Below are positions 15,225 through 23,631 of a stretch of 37,368 bases of DNA, in pieces. Below the pieces are notes generated by a model. That model did no database searches and was not told where the DNA came from. It was given only the letters and a program-made list of their open reading frames with translations. The position numbers and the translations under genes are program-made. Location of the stretch: assembly GCF_001746365.1 (NCBI RefSeq), contig NZ_MJAJ01000073.1, positions 1 to 37,368 on the forward strand. Direction: 5' to 3'. Each line of letters begins with the position of its first letter. Positions within the stretch are counted from its first letter, which is position 1. The stretch is from Streptomyces sp. LUP30. Its GTDB lineage: Bacteria; Actinomycetota; Actinomycetes; Streptomycetales; Streptomycetaceae.

Positions 15225-16721
15225 CTAGCGGTACGGGTAGGGGTGCGGGCGCGGGCCCGCGGGGTGTCCAGGGCCGCCCTGGCCCGTGGGATACCCGGAG
15301 CCCCCGTGATCCGTGGGGTGTCCGGGGGCCGCTCCTGCCGGGCCTCCGTACGCCGGGCCCGGCGGATACCCGTACCCGTAGCCGTACCCCGGGTCGGGGG
15401 CCTGGCCGTACGGCTGGAGCGGCCCGTGACCCGGGCCGTACCCGTACGCCCCGTACACCGGCCAGGGCGGCGGAACAACCCGTACCGGAGGCGCCGTCAC
15501 CCGGGCCGCGTGGTCCAGCGCGGGCCGGGCCACGTCCTTGCGGCGCCACAGCTCGTTCAGCAGCTCCCTCTCCCGTACGACGAAGTCCGCGTTCGCGCGT
15601 CCCCGCCGGCCCCGGTGCCGCAGGAACGCGAGCGACGTCGCATACGCCTCGTAACGGGCCACCTCCCGCGCCGCGGCCTTGCCCAGGTGGCGGCCGGCGT
15701 GGTCCCTGGCCATCCGCCGGGCCTTCATCGAGCCCAGGGCGAACGGCTCGGCCGGGGTGAGCCAGCCGGCGGCCGCGTAGGCGGGCAGCTCCTCGCGGAC
15801 GGTGCGCAGCTCCCGCTGCCGGGTCCATACCACCAGCCAGGTCAGCAGCCCGAGCGCGGGCAGCATGAACGCCGCGTACACCGCGAAGAAGCCGAACTCG
15901 CCGAACGTGGACGAGCCGTTCCACAGGGCGTGCATGCCCATCGCGAGCAGCAGTCCGCCCAGCGGGAGCAGCACGCGGCGCAGGTGCTGACGGGGCCCGG
16001 AGAGGGCGGCGACGCCGAAGCCGATGCCGGTCAGCACGGTGAACAGGGGGTGCGCGAACGGCGACATGATGACGCGGACGAAGAAGGTCGCGACGGTGAC
16101 CGAGGCGATGCCGGTGTCGCCCGTGAGCTGGTCGGTGCCGAAGGCGGTGCCGAGGTAGAGGATGTTCTCGGTGAACGCGAAGCCGGTGGCGGTGATCCCG
16201 GCTATGACGACGCCGTCGACGATGCCGGTGAAGTCCCGCCTGCGGAAGAGGAACAGGAGCAGGACGGCCGCGGCCTTGGCGGACTCCTCGACGATCGGCG
16301 CTATCACGGTCGCCCCCAGCGTGTCCGCGCTGGACGGGTCGGCCGTGGCGGTGGCTATCCAGCGGGTCGCGAAGCTGTTGGCGACGATGGCTATCAGCGC
16401 CGCCGCGCACGCGCCCCAGGCGAAGGCGAAGACCAGGTTCCGCCAGGGCCCCGGCTCGACCCGGTCGAGCCAGCGGAAGGCGGCGACGAGCAACGGCACC
16501 GGCAGCACCGCGAGACCCAGCCCGACCAGGAAGCCCTCGGTCCCGGTCTGTTCGCGCACCAGCGCGAGGATGACCAGCCCGGACAGCGTGAGCAGGGTGA
16601 TCAGCGCCCCGTACCGCACCCACCTGCGCTGCCACCAGTGCGCGTGCCTGAGCACGCCGTCCTCGGGCGCGCCGCCGGGCGGATGCGGCGGGTAGGGCGG
16701 GAACGGAGTACTGATGGCCAC
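15225..16721 (-). CDS. PrsW-family intramembrane metalloprotease
   Basis: A multi-spanning membrane protein of the PrsW/CAAX-like protease group, whose Bacillus member performs site-1 cleavage of an anti-sigma factor. It is 498 aa from GTG 16721. About eight hydrophobic segments lie between residues 35 and 310. Catalytic motifs are E145-E146 (IVEESAK), E185-N186 (FAFTEN), H224 (SPFAHPLF) and H264 (GMHALWN). After the core there is a soluble region (310-420) and a Gly/Pro/Tyr-rich tail (PGYGYGYGYPPGPAYGG) to the end. Which protein it cleaves here is unknown; no anti-sigma gene is adjacent, although a sigma factor with a membrane-anchored tail lies 10 kb away. No Shine-Dalgarno: a TAGGGT -10 box (16734-16729) is 7 nt from the GTG, so the mRNA may be leaderless. 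Confidence 0.92.
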   Translation of the reverse strand: MAISTPFPPYPPHPPGGAPEDGVLRHAHWWQRRWVRYGALITLLTLSGLVILALVREQTGTEGFLVGLGLAVLPVPLLVAAFRWLDRVEPGPWRNLVFAFAWGACAAALIAIVANSFATRWIATATADPSSADTLGATVIAPIVEESAKAAAVLLLFLFRRRDFTGIVDGVVIAGITATGFAFTENILYLGTAFGTDQLTGDTGIASVTVATFFVRVIMSPFAHPLFTVLTGIGFGVAALSGPRQHLRRVLLPLGGLLLAMGMHALWNGSSTFGEFGFFAVYAAFMLPALGLLTWLVVWTRQRELRTVREELPAYAAAGWLTPAEPFALGSMKARRMARDHAGRHLGKAAAREVARYEAYATSLAFLRHRGRRGRANADFVVRERELLNELWRRKDVARPALDHAARVTAPPVRVVPPPWPVYGAYGYGPGHGPLQPYGQAPDPGYGYGYGYPPGPAYGGPAGAAPGHPTDHGGSGYPTGQGGPGHPAGPRPHPYPYR

Positions 16722-16734
16722 GGCATCGACCCTA
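16722..16734 (-). promoter_or_regulatory. prsW -10 box, leaderless start
   Basis: TAGGGT (16734-16729) followed by 7 nt and the GTG start codon. A weak -35-like CTGCAC is 18 bp upstream. Confidence 0.35.
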
Positions 16735-16791
16735 ACGAGGGAGGGGACTGTGGTGCAGGGGGCGGTCGGTCGGCGGTGATCCCTTGACCGG

Positions 16792-17637
16792 TCAGCAATC
16801 CCCGGGCCGGACGCGATGCTGTACGCGACGGAAGAGCAGATCGTTCACCACGTGACCCTTGTCCAGCCCCTGGCCCTCGAAACGGGTCAGCGGACGGAAC
16901 TCGGGCCGGGGCGCGAACCCGCCCTCGGGCCGGGTGTTCTCGAAGCCGGGGTGCGCGGTGAGCACCTCCAGCATCTGCTCCGCGTACGGCTCCCAGTCCG
17001 TGGCGCAGTGCACGATCGCGCCCGGCTTCAGCCGCGTGGCGGCCAGGTCGAGGAACTCCGGCTGGATGAGACGCCGCTTGTGGTGGCGCTTCTTGGGCCA
17101 CGGGTCGGGGAAGTAGACCCGCAGTCCGTCGAGCGAGTCCGGCGGCAGCATCTCGCGCAGCAGGATGATCGCGTCGCCGTTGGCGACCCGGACGTTGGTG
17201 AGCCCGTGGTGCTCCGCGAGGTTCAGCAGATTGCCCTGGCCGGGCGTGTGCACGTCCACCGCGAGGATGTCGGTCCCCGGATCGGCCGCCGCCATCTGCG
17301 CGGTGGCCTCGCCCATGCCGAAGCCGATCTCCAGCACGACCGGGCGGTCGCCGCCGAACAGCTCGGCGAGGTCGACGGGGTGACCGTCGATGTCCAGCCC
17401 CCACTTGGCCCACAGCCGCTGCAGCGCGTCCGCCTGCCCGGCCGTCACCCGGCTGCGACGGGGCTGGAAACTCCGGATCCGCCGCTCGAAATGCGAACCG
17501 GCGGGATCGGCCTTCGGCCCGTCGGGGAAGCGGGGCTCCCCCTTGGCACGGGTGTGCCGAACGGACTCGCCCGGGTGGTGGTGCTCACCGCCCGGGGAGG
17601 GCTGAGGGGCTGCGGGGGTGTTCACGGAATCAGACAC
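16792..17637 (-). CDS. trmB: tRNA (guanine-N7)-methyltransferase
   Basis: Forms m7G46 in the tRNA variable loop using S-adenosylmethionine. The chosen start is GTG 17637 (MSDSVNTPAA), giving 281 aa; GTG 17625 is an alternative. Residues 1-50 are a hydrophilic extension seen in Streptomyces forms. SAM motif I is EIGFGMGE at 103-110, and the tRNA-binding signature is PDPWPKKRHHKRR at 177-189. The C-terminal TRFEGQGLDKGHVVNDLLF is the TrmB hallmark. There is no Shine-Dalgarno; TAAAAT (17653-17648) lies 10 nt upstream, so the leader is nil or a few nt. It lies between lhgO and prsW on the same strand, with gaps of 70-90 nt. Confidence 0.96.
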   Translation of the reverse strand: MSDSVNTPAAPQPSPGGEHHHPGESVRHTRAKGEPRFPDGPKADPAGSHFERRIRSFQPRRSRVTAGQADALQRLWAKWGLDIDGHPVDLAELFGGDRPVVLEIGFGMGEATAQMAAADPGTDILAVDVHTPGQGNLLNLAEHHGLTNVRVANGDAIILLREMLPPDSLDGLRVYFPDPWPKKRHHKRRLIQPEFLDLAATRLKPGAIVHCATDWEPYAEQMLEVLTAHPGFENTRPEGGFAPRPEFRPLTRFEGQGLDKGHVVNDLLFRRVQHRVRPGDC

Positions 17638-17647
17638 AGTGAGGACG

Positions 17648-17653
17648 ATTTTA
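17648..17653 (-). promoter_or_regulatory. trmB -10 box
   Basis: TAAAAT, unusually AT-rich for this region, ends 10 nt before the trmB GTG. Confidence 0.35.
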
Positions 17654-17726
17654 CGGGGGCGCGGCAGGTGGGTACGGCGCGGTGTCGAGCGCGCGGAGCC
17701 GGGCGCGCGCCGGGCGACGCCCCGAC

Positions 17727-18935
17727 TCACGCGCTCGTCAGCGCGTCCAGCGCCCGCCGGGCCACCTCCCGGCCGATCGGCAGCGAGGCCGTGGCCGCCG
17801 GGGAGGGGGCGTTCAGCACATGGACGGCCCGCGGGCCCTCCCGGATGAGGAAGTCGTCCACCAGCCCGCCGTCCCGCAGCACCGCCTGCGCCCGCACTCC
17901 GGCCGCCGCGCGCACCAGGTCCCTCTCCTCCACCGCCGGCAGCAGCCGGCGCACCGCGTCGACGAACGCCGCCTTCGACACCGACCGCCGCAGCTCGCCG
18001 AGCCCGTACCGCCAGTGCCGTCGCCCCATCCGCCACACCCCGGGCCACGCCGCCGTCGCCAGGGCCTCCCCGGGCCGTACGACGCCCCACCCGTAGCCCT
18101 CGCGGGCCAGCGCCGGCACGGCATTGGGTCCGACGTGCACGCCACCGTCGATGCCCCTGGTCAGATGCACCCCGAGGAACGGGAAGGCGGGATCGGGCAC
18201 CGGGTACACCAGCCCGCGCACCAGGTCGGGCCGGGCCAGCTCGTAGTACTCGCCCCGGAACGGCACGATCCTCACCTCGGGCTCGTCCCCCGTCAGCCGG
18301 GCGATCTCGTCGCAGTACAGTCCCGCGCAGTTCACCAGCACCCGCCCCCGTACGACGTCCCCGCGCGCGGTGAGCACGGCGACCCCGCGCTCCGGGCGCC
18401 GGTCGATGCGCACGACCTGCGCGCCGTAGCGGATCTCCGCCCCGGAAGCCGCCCCCAGCTGCTGGGCGACGGCCGAGTAGTCGCAGATCCCGGTGGTGCG
18501 CACGTGCAGGGCGGCGAGCCCGCGCACCTCGGGCTCGTACTCCGTGATCTGGGCGGCGCCCAGTTCCCGCACGGGGATCCCGTTCTCCCGGCCGCGCTGC
18601 GCCAGCGCGTGCAGCCGGGGCAGCTCGGCCCGCTCCGTCGCGACGATCAGCTTGCCGGTCACGGCGTGCGGGATGCCGTACTCCGCGCAGAACTTCGTCA
18701 TCTCGGCGGCTCCGCGCACCGCGTACCGCGCCTTCAGCGAGCCCGGCCGGTAGTAGATCCCGCTGTGGATGACGCCGCTGTTGCGCCCCGTCTGGTGCCG
18801 GGCCGCTCCGGGCTCCTTCTCCAGGACCGTCACCCGCGTGCCGGGCGCGGCCCGCGTGATCGCGTACGCCGTGGACAGCCCGACGATGCCCCCGCCGACC
18901 ACGAGCACGTCGCAGTCGTGAGCGGTCTTCGACAC
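17727..18935 (-). CDS. lhgO: L-2-hydroxyglutarate dehydrogenase/oxidase (LhgO-like)
   Basis: FAD enzyme of the DAO/GlpD fold predicted to oxidise L-2-hydroxyglutarate to 2-oxoglutarate, removing a metabolic side product and passing electrons to quinone or oxygen. Preferred start is GTG 18935 (MSKTAHDCDV, 402 aa), 10 nt after GGGAGG; GTG 18941 and ATG 18956 are in frame upstream. The FAD-binding GGGIVG is at residues 14-19. TGRNSGVIHSGIYY and PFLGVHLTRGIDGGVHVGPNA are characteristic of the LhgO branch. The C-terminal NAPSPAATASLPIG completes the flavin site. No neighbour suggests a pathway, so the substrate assignment rests on family resemblance only. Confidence 0.9.
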   Translation of the reverse strand: MSKTAHDCDVLVVGGGIVGLSTAYAITRAAPGTRVTVLEKEPGAARHQTGRNSGVIHSGIYYRPGSLKARYAVRGAAEMTKFCAEYGIPHAVTGKLIVATERAELPRLHALAQRGRENGIPVRELGAAQITEYEPEVRGLAALHVRTTGICDYSAVAQQLGAASGAEIRYGAQVVRIDRRPERGVAVLTARGDVVRGRVLVNCAGLYCDEIARLTGDEPEVRIVPFRGEYYELARPDLVRGLVYPVPDPAFPFLGVHLTRGIDGGVHVGPNAVPALAREGYGWGVVRPGEALATAAWPGVWRMGRRHWRYGLGELRRSVSKAAFVDAVRRLLPAVEERDLVRAAAGVRAQAVLRDGGLVDDFLIREGPRAVHVLNAPSPAATASLPIGREVARRALDALTSA

Positions 18936-19001
18936 GTGCACACCACCTCCCGGCATCGATAGTGCACTGCGCCACTGACAACGCGTTCAAACCCGGGACG
19001 G

Positions 19002-19031
19002 GGCCCCGCGCGGTTCCAGGGGCGCGGGGCC
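19002..19031 (-). terminator. Hairpin after the NsdA/ORF1590-like gene
   Basis: GGCCCCGCGC (19002-19011) and GCGCGGGGCC (19022-19031) form a perfect 10-bp stem with a 10-nt loop, about 40 nt past the stop of the minus-strand regulator and before the lhgO start. No T run. Confidence 0.6.
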
Positions 19032-19072
19032 TTCCCCCGCCTGCTGCGCCCACCTATGTAGGGCTCACCGTT

Positions 19073-20497
19073 TCACGCCGGAGTCATGAGCAGCGGCCGG
19101 GCCCGCTCCCGCAGCTCGACCACGCGCGGCTCGTCGCCGTAGGGCTCCAGCCTGTGCAGCAGATCCTTGACGTACTCCGTGGTCCGCGCGGACGAGATGC
19201 GCCCGGCCACCTCCACGGCCCGCACTCCCTGCTCGCAGGCCGCGTCCAGGTTCCCCGACTCCAGCTCGGCGACCGCCGAGACCACGAGGCGTAACCCGTG
19301 CGACCGCACGAACTCCTCCGTCGGCTGGGACAGCGCCTGCTCGGTGAACCTCCGCACCTGGCGCGGGGCCTTCAGGTCGCGGTAGCACTCGGCGGCGTCG
19401 GCGGCGAAGCGGTCGTAGGAGTAGAAGCCGAGCCAGGACGGGTCGTGGTCGCCGTCACGGGATCGCTCCAGCCATCCCTCGGCGGCCTTCAGCGCGGCGC
19501 CGGCGGCGTGCGCGTCCCCCGCACGCGCGTGGGCGCGTGCCTCGACGAGCCGGAAGAAGCTCATGGTGCGCGCGGTCGCCAGCCCCCGGTTGCGCTCCAG
19601 GGCGGCCTGCGCGAGGTCGACGCCTTCGTCGCCGAAGCCGCGGTAGGTGGCCTGCAGCGACATGGAGGCCAGCACATAGCCCCCGAGGGGTACGTCGGCG
19701 GCCGCGCGGGCCAGCCGCAGCGCCTGGATGTAGTACCGCTGGGCGGCCTCCTGCTGACCGGTGTCGAAGGCCATCCAGCCCGCCAGCCGGGTCAGCTCGG
19801 CGCTCGCCCCGAACAGCGCGCGTCCCACCTCGTCGGAGTACGAGCCGAGCAGCAACGGGGCCGCCTCCACCCGCAGACACTCGGGGACCATGGACGAACG
19901 CCAGTCGCCGCCTCCGTACTTGGAGTCCCAGCGTCTGGCGTCCTCGGCGGCCTCCCGCAGCTTCTGCACATCGCTGTGGCCGACTTTGAGCGGGGCGCCG
20001 GAGTCCTCCACGAGGTGGACCTCGCGCGCCACCGAACTGTCGGCCGGGGTTATCAGCCACCGTGAGGCGGGCGTGGCGTACGCGCTTACTGCGAACGATC
20101 CGGCCAGTGACTGCCAGATGCCTCCGGAGCCGGCCCGGCGGCCCGCGAGATCGAGGCGGTAGAGGTCGGTGGCGGAGCGCACGGCCTGGCCGACGTCCCT
20201 GGGGAAGGCGAGGCCCACTTCGGGCGCGGGATCCGCGTCCGCCAGGCCGATCTCGTGGAGCGGCACCGGACGGCCGAGCTTCTGACCGATGGCGGCCGCG
20301 ATGAGGTGGGGCGCGGCGCCCTGCGGCACCATGCCCTTCGACACCCAGCGCGCCACGGACGTCTTGTCGTAGCGAAGAGTCAACCCGCGTTGAGCGCCAA
20401 GGTCGTTGACGCGTCGCGCGAGTCCTGCGTTGCTGATTCCCGCGAGGGCGAGAACGGCGCCGAGTTTTTCGTTCGGCCCGCGTTGCTCCCTGGACAT
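19073..20497 (-). CDS. NsdA/ORF1590-like TPR regulator (sporulation-associated family)
   Basis: A Streptomyces-type developmental regulator of unknown direct target. It starts at ATG 20497 (MSREQRGPNEKLG) after GAGGGGTGG; 474 aa. The N-terminal 60 residues are a helix-turn-helix-like segment (LAGISNAGLARRVND, then YDKTSVARWVSKGMVPQG). The rest is alpha-helical with TPR-like repeats, for example GQQEAAQRYYIQALRLARAA and AGDAHAAGAALKAAEGW. This layout and the N-terminal sequence resemble NsdA of S. coelicolor, a negative regulator of sporulation and antibiotic production, and S. griseus ORF1590, a sporulation gene. Which of these is closest cannot be decided by eye. Divergent from the asparagine-synthetase-like gene across a 0.7 kb regulatory gap. 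Confidence 0.8.
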   Translation of the reverse strand: MSREQRGPNEKLGAVLALAGISNAGLARRVNDLGAQRGLTLRYDKTSVARWVSKGMVPQGAAPHLIAAAIGQKLGRPVPLHEIGLADADPAPEVGLAFPRDVGQAVRSATDLYRLDLAGRRAGSGGIWQSLAGSFAVSAYATPASRWLITPADSSVAREVHLVEDSGAPLKVGHSDVQKLREAAEDARRWDSKYGGGDWRSSMVPECLRVEAAPLLLGSYSDEVGRALFGASAELTRLAGWMAFDTGQQEAAQRYYIQALRLARAAADVPLGGYVLASMSLQATYRGFGDEGVDLAQAALERNRGLATARTMSFFRLVEARAHARAGDAHAAGAALKAAEGWLERSRDGDHDPSWLGFYSYDRFAADAAECYRDLKAPRQVRRFTEQALSQPTEEFVRSHGLRLVVSAVAELESGNLDAACEQGVRAVEVAGRISSARTTEYVKDLLHRLEPYGDEPRVVELRERARPLLMTPA

Positions 20498-20616
20498 TGC
20501 GCCACCCCTCGACACAGACGGCTGCCGCGCTGGCATAACCATGCGGCATTCGTAAACCCAGCGTAGTTCGCCGCATCCCAAGCGTTAAGGGGCATTCTTC
20601 CGGTTGGCGGGATTGT

Positions 20617-20650
20617 GGTCCGTACGAAAGTGCGGGCGCAGGTACGGACC
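20617..20650. repeat. Inverted repeat in the 20498-21203 gap
   Basis: GGTCCGTAC (20617-20625) and GTACGGACC (20642-20650) are perfect 9-bp arms around 16 nt. They lie about 120 bp upstream of the minus-strand regulator gene, so they could be an operator or an early-leader hairpin. The rest of the gap to 21150 shows no convincing gene. Confidence 0.5.
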
Positions 20651-21152
20651 GTCGCGGTGTGCTCCCGCCCGTGTGGCCGTGCGCCCGGCCGTGCGCTCTT
20701 CTCCGGCCATCGGCAGAACGGTTCCATGGGCCGTGCGTGGGTCGGCCCGCTGTACTGGATCCAGTGGGCTGGGGGACACCGCCGCCTTCATCCCCGCGGG
20801 TGGCGGAGCGGTCCGGGGGGCGGAGTCCGCCTCCCGGACCGGCGCGGGCCTTCGAGGCACGCGCGTGTGTACGGAGCGTGTGCGAAGCCTGCTCGGCGCG
20901 CTTTCAACGCCCGACGTACGCCCGGGATTTGGCCGAAAAACGACCCCGTGTCCGGTGGGTGACAACGCCTCTCACCACGGAAATCGAGGGCGCGCAGGGC
21001 GTTCTGGGGGAGCGTACCGGGGGCGCATTCAGGTCGCAGACACCGGGGTGCACACGGTCGCAGGGGTCGGCGCCGCCGCGTTCGCGCGAGCACGCCCCCA
21101 GGATCACAAGCGGTGCCGCCTCCCTCTGCAGTGCGCTCTTCGTGGCAGCATG

Positions 21153-21196
21153 GTGAACCGTTCGTACGGTGCACTCGGTTGTCCACAGCCTGTGGA
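21153..21196 (+). promoter_or_regulatory. Stacked palindromes and a DnaA-box match before the asparagine-synthetase-like gene
   Basis: A 22-bp palindrome with 18 symmetric positions (21153-21174, core ACCGT-TCGT-ACGGT) is followed by TTGTCCACA (21179-21187), an exact Streptomyces DnaA box. TCCACAG-C-CTGTGGA (21182-21196) is a perfect inverted repeat overlapping both that box and the GGAGG ribosome-binding site. The ATG is at 21204. Binding of any protein here, or folding over the ribosome-binding site, is inferred. Confidence 0.5.
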
Positions 21197-21203
21197 GGCG
21201 TCG

Positions 21204-23324
21204 ATGCGGTGGTTGGTGGGGTGGAGCAGCACCGCCGCGGGTGCGCTCGGCGGGCCCGTCGGCCACGACGGCCGCCAGGGCGACGGCGCGTCCTACGGGG
21301 GCCAAGTCGGCTACGAGGGCGAGACCTTGCAGCCCGTCGGCTCCCAACTCCTGTGGGGAGACCCCGACCCGCTGTGGGCGGTCGGCGACTGGCGTCCCGA
21401 CGAGGTGCGCGTGGTGAAGGCCGACGCGCAGACCCGGATCGCCGTCCTCGGCACCTGCGGCGCGACCGACGAACAACTGCGCGTCGGGCTGTTCGCCGCG
21501 CGCGGAGGCGCACTTCGGCATCTGACGGCCTGGGCGGGCAGCTACACGGCGATCGTCCAGGTCGGCCGGCGCATCACCGTCTGCGGCGATCTGGCGGGCG
21601 CCCGCCCGGTGTTCCACACCCCGTGGGCGGGCGGCACGGCCTACGCCACGGCCGCGCTGCCGCTCGCCGACCTGATCGAGGCCAACCTCGACTTCGGCCA
21701 CCTAGCGGCCCTTCTCGCCGCCCCCGACGTGCCGGCGGCCCTGCACGACTCCACCCCGTACGACGGCGTGCGTCGCATTCCGCCCGGGCATGCGCTGATC
21801 CTGCGCGCCGGGGCGCGCGAGATCGCCGGGTACGAGCCGGTCGCCTCCCTCGCCGTGGCCGCGCCCCCGGCCGACCCCGACAGCGCCGTCGACGCCGTAC
21901 GCGACGCGCTCGTCGAGGCGGTGCGCGCACGACTGTCCGCGCCCCGGCACGTTCCCGACATCGACCCCGGCCCCGTCCCCGGCATGGGACCCGCCGAGCG
22001 GCGCGCCGCGCGCGGAATGCCCGTCCCGGGCATCGGCGCGGACCTCTCCGGCGGCCCGGCCTCCGGCACGCTGGCCCTCCTCGCGGCCGGCCTGCCCGGC
22101 AGACCGGGCACACTGCTCGGCCACGGCACGGGCGCGGGGGAGCGGCTGCTGGCCGTCACCTTCAACGACCTGGCCGTGGGCGGACGCGAGGCCGAACTGG
22201 AACGGGCCGGCGCCCTCGCGGCCAACCCCCGCCTGCACCACGTGGTCGTGACCGGCGGCGAGGAGGCCCTGCCGTACGCCGACCTGGACGGCCCGCTCAC
22301 CGACGAACCCGGCCAGAGCCTGGTCACGGCCGCCCGCCACCGCGCCCGCCTCGCCTCGGGCAGCGCCGACCACTTCACGGGGTACGGCGCGCGTCAGGTC
22401 CTGGACGCCCACCCGGCCCGCCTGGCGGACCTGTTGATGGACCGCAAGCGCCGCCACCTGGTCCGCCCGGTCGCCGCGCTCACCAAGGCGGACGGCTCCG
22501 TGCTCGTCCCCGCGCGCGTGTACGGCGCGGCCCGCCGACTGGCCCGTACGCCGTACCGCGCGGGCCTGGAGGGACTCGCCGACCGGCTGCTGCACCGCAG
22601 CTTCAGCTTCGACGACCCCTCCGGCGCCGTCGGCGCCTCCCTGGCCGCGCTCACCTGGGGCGGCGCGGGCCCGGCAGCACGCTGGCTGACCGGAGAGGCG
22701 CTGGCTGAAGTATCGGTTCGCCTGCAGGGCGCGGCGCACCGCACCGGCGGGGGCCCCGGGCAGCGTCCGGGCGACTACCGCGCGCGGGCGGCCCTCACCC
22801 GGCACGCCGTGGACCTGCGCGTCCTGGAACAGGCCGCCGAGATCCGTTCGCAGCGCCTGCACGCCCCGTTCCTCGACAACCAGGTCGTACGGGCCTGCCG
22901 CGCGCTCCCCGAGACCCTGCGCGTGCAACCCGGGGCGCGCGCCGCGATCCTGCGCACCGTGCTCAAGGGCGCCGGCGTCACCGAGCTCCCGCACGGCTGG
23001 GGCGCCCCCTCACAGGCCTCGGCCACCGCGGCGGCCCGGGCCGGCCTGCGCATGGCCATGGATCCCCTCCTCACCCTCTTCGAAGCCCCGCTCCTGGCGG
23101 AGGCCGGCCTGGTCGAGGCCAGAGTGGTCCGCAAGGCCCTGCGGGCCGCCGCGGCAGGCGAACCCCTGCCCCTGGACGGACTCGCCGACCTGATCTCCCT
23201 GGAACTCTGGCTCCGCCGTCTCCTGTCCCGCAGAGGCACCTGCTGGACCGGCACCCCGGCCCGCGCACGCGCGGTGCCGGCAGGAATCGCTCCCCAACGC
23301 CGGGCGGTCTCGTCCGGGGGGTGA
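21204..23324 (+). CDS. Asparagine-synthetase-like protein lacking key catalytic residues
   Basis: A 706-residue protein with the two-domain layout of class B asparagine synthetases and lasso-peptide cyclases. Start is ATG 21204 (MRWLVGWSS), preceded by GGAGG at about 7 nt. True glutamine-hydrolysing AsnB begins with catalytic Cys2; here residue 2 is Arg, so glutaminase activity is not expected. The N-terminal Ntn-like half covers about 1-230. The synthetase half has SGGPASG at 282-288 where the ATP-pyrophosphatase loop is normally SGGxDS; the aspartate is replaced by alanine. Later landmarks such as APFLDNQVVRACRALP and the helical C-terminus are kept. A proline-rich insert lies at about 250-280. 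It may be a regulator or a changed enzyme. I recall this Streptomyces family being labelled sporulation-associated, but cannot confirm. Divergent from the NsdA-like gene. Confidence 0.82.
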   Translation: MRWLVGWSSTAAGALGGPVGHDGRQGDGASYGGQVGYEGETLQPVGSQLLWGDPDPLWAVGDWRPDEVRVVKADAQTRIAVLGTCGATDEQLRVGLFAARGGALRHLTAWAGSYTAIVQVGRRITVCGDLAGARPVFHTPWAGGTAYATAALPLADLIEANLDFGHLAALLAAPDVPAALHDSTPYDGVRRIPPGHALILRAGAREIAGYEPVASLAVAAPPADPDSAVDAVRDALVEAVRARLSAPRHVPDIDPGPVPGMGPAERRAARGMPVPGIGADLSGGPASGTLALLAAGLPGRPGTLLGHGTGAGERLLAVTFNDLAVGGREAELERAGALAANPRLHHVVVTGGEEALPYADLDGPLTDEPGQSLVTAARHRARLASGSADHFTGYGARQVLDAHPARLADLLMDRKRRHLVRPVAALTKADGSVLVPARVYGAARRLARTPYRAGLEGLADRLLHRSFSFDDPSGAVGASLAALTWGGAGPAARWLTGEALAEVSVRLQGAAHRTGGGPGQRPGDYRARAALTRHAVDLRVLEQAAEIRSQRLHAPFLDNQVVRACRALPETLRVQPGARAAILRTVLKGAGVTELPHGWGAPSQASATAAARAGLRMAMDPLLTLFEAPLLAEAGLVEARVVRKALRAAAAGEPLPLDGLADLISLELWLRRLLSRRGTCWTGTPARARAVPAGIAPQRRAVSSGG

Positions 23325-23406
23325 GGGTCCTGGCGGGGTGATCCGGGACGGCCGGGGCGCGGGGCGGCGGGGGCGGGCGCACGCCGTCCGGGCGCCCGGT
23401 TCAGAA

Positions 23407-23498
23407 GACCGGCACGCGCGCGTCCGGCCTACGAGTGTCCTGCCACGCGCGTGTGCCGTGTACGAACGTCCTGCCACGCGCGTGTGCGGTACCGGCGG
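23407..23498 (+). repeat. 31-bp tandem repeat upstream of the AfsR-like gene
   Basis: GTCCTGCCACGCGCGTGTGC occurs at 23437-23456 and again, identical, at 23468-23487. A degenerate third unit starts near 23407 (GGCACGCGCGCGT, then CTACGAG). The period is 31 bp, about three helical turns. Each unit holds the palindrome CACGCGCGTG. The array lies 145-225 bp before the start of a BTAD regulator; that class binds spaced direct repeats. Confidence 0.8.
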
Positions 23499-23631
23499 GC
23501 ATCGGGCCCGGACCCGGTGCCACCTCGTCACGGAAGGCGAAGTCCCCGCTCCTGGACGCCCTGCGCGCGACCGCGGACCCGCCGCCCGAAAATCCGTGCC
23601 CCGCGGCCCGCCTCCGGGCGACAATGAGCCG

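Noticed and set aside
13019..15478. Long minus-strand frame across the riboswitch, M23 and aldo/keto reductase genes
   Set aside because: It is antisense to two clear enzymes and to a riboswitch; no motif of its own.
21204..23324. Lasso-peptide cyclase
   Set aside because: There is no precursor peptide, B1/B2 protease or PqqD-like gene nearby, and the ATP-loop aspartate is missing.
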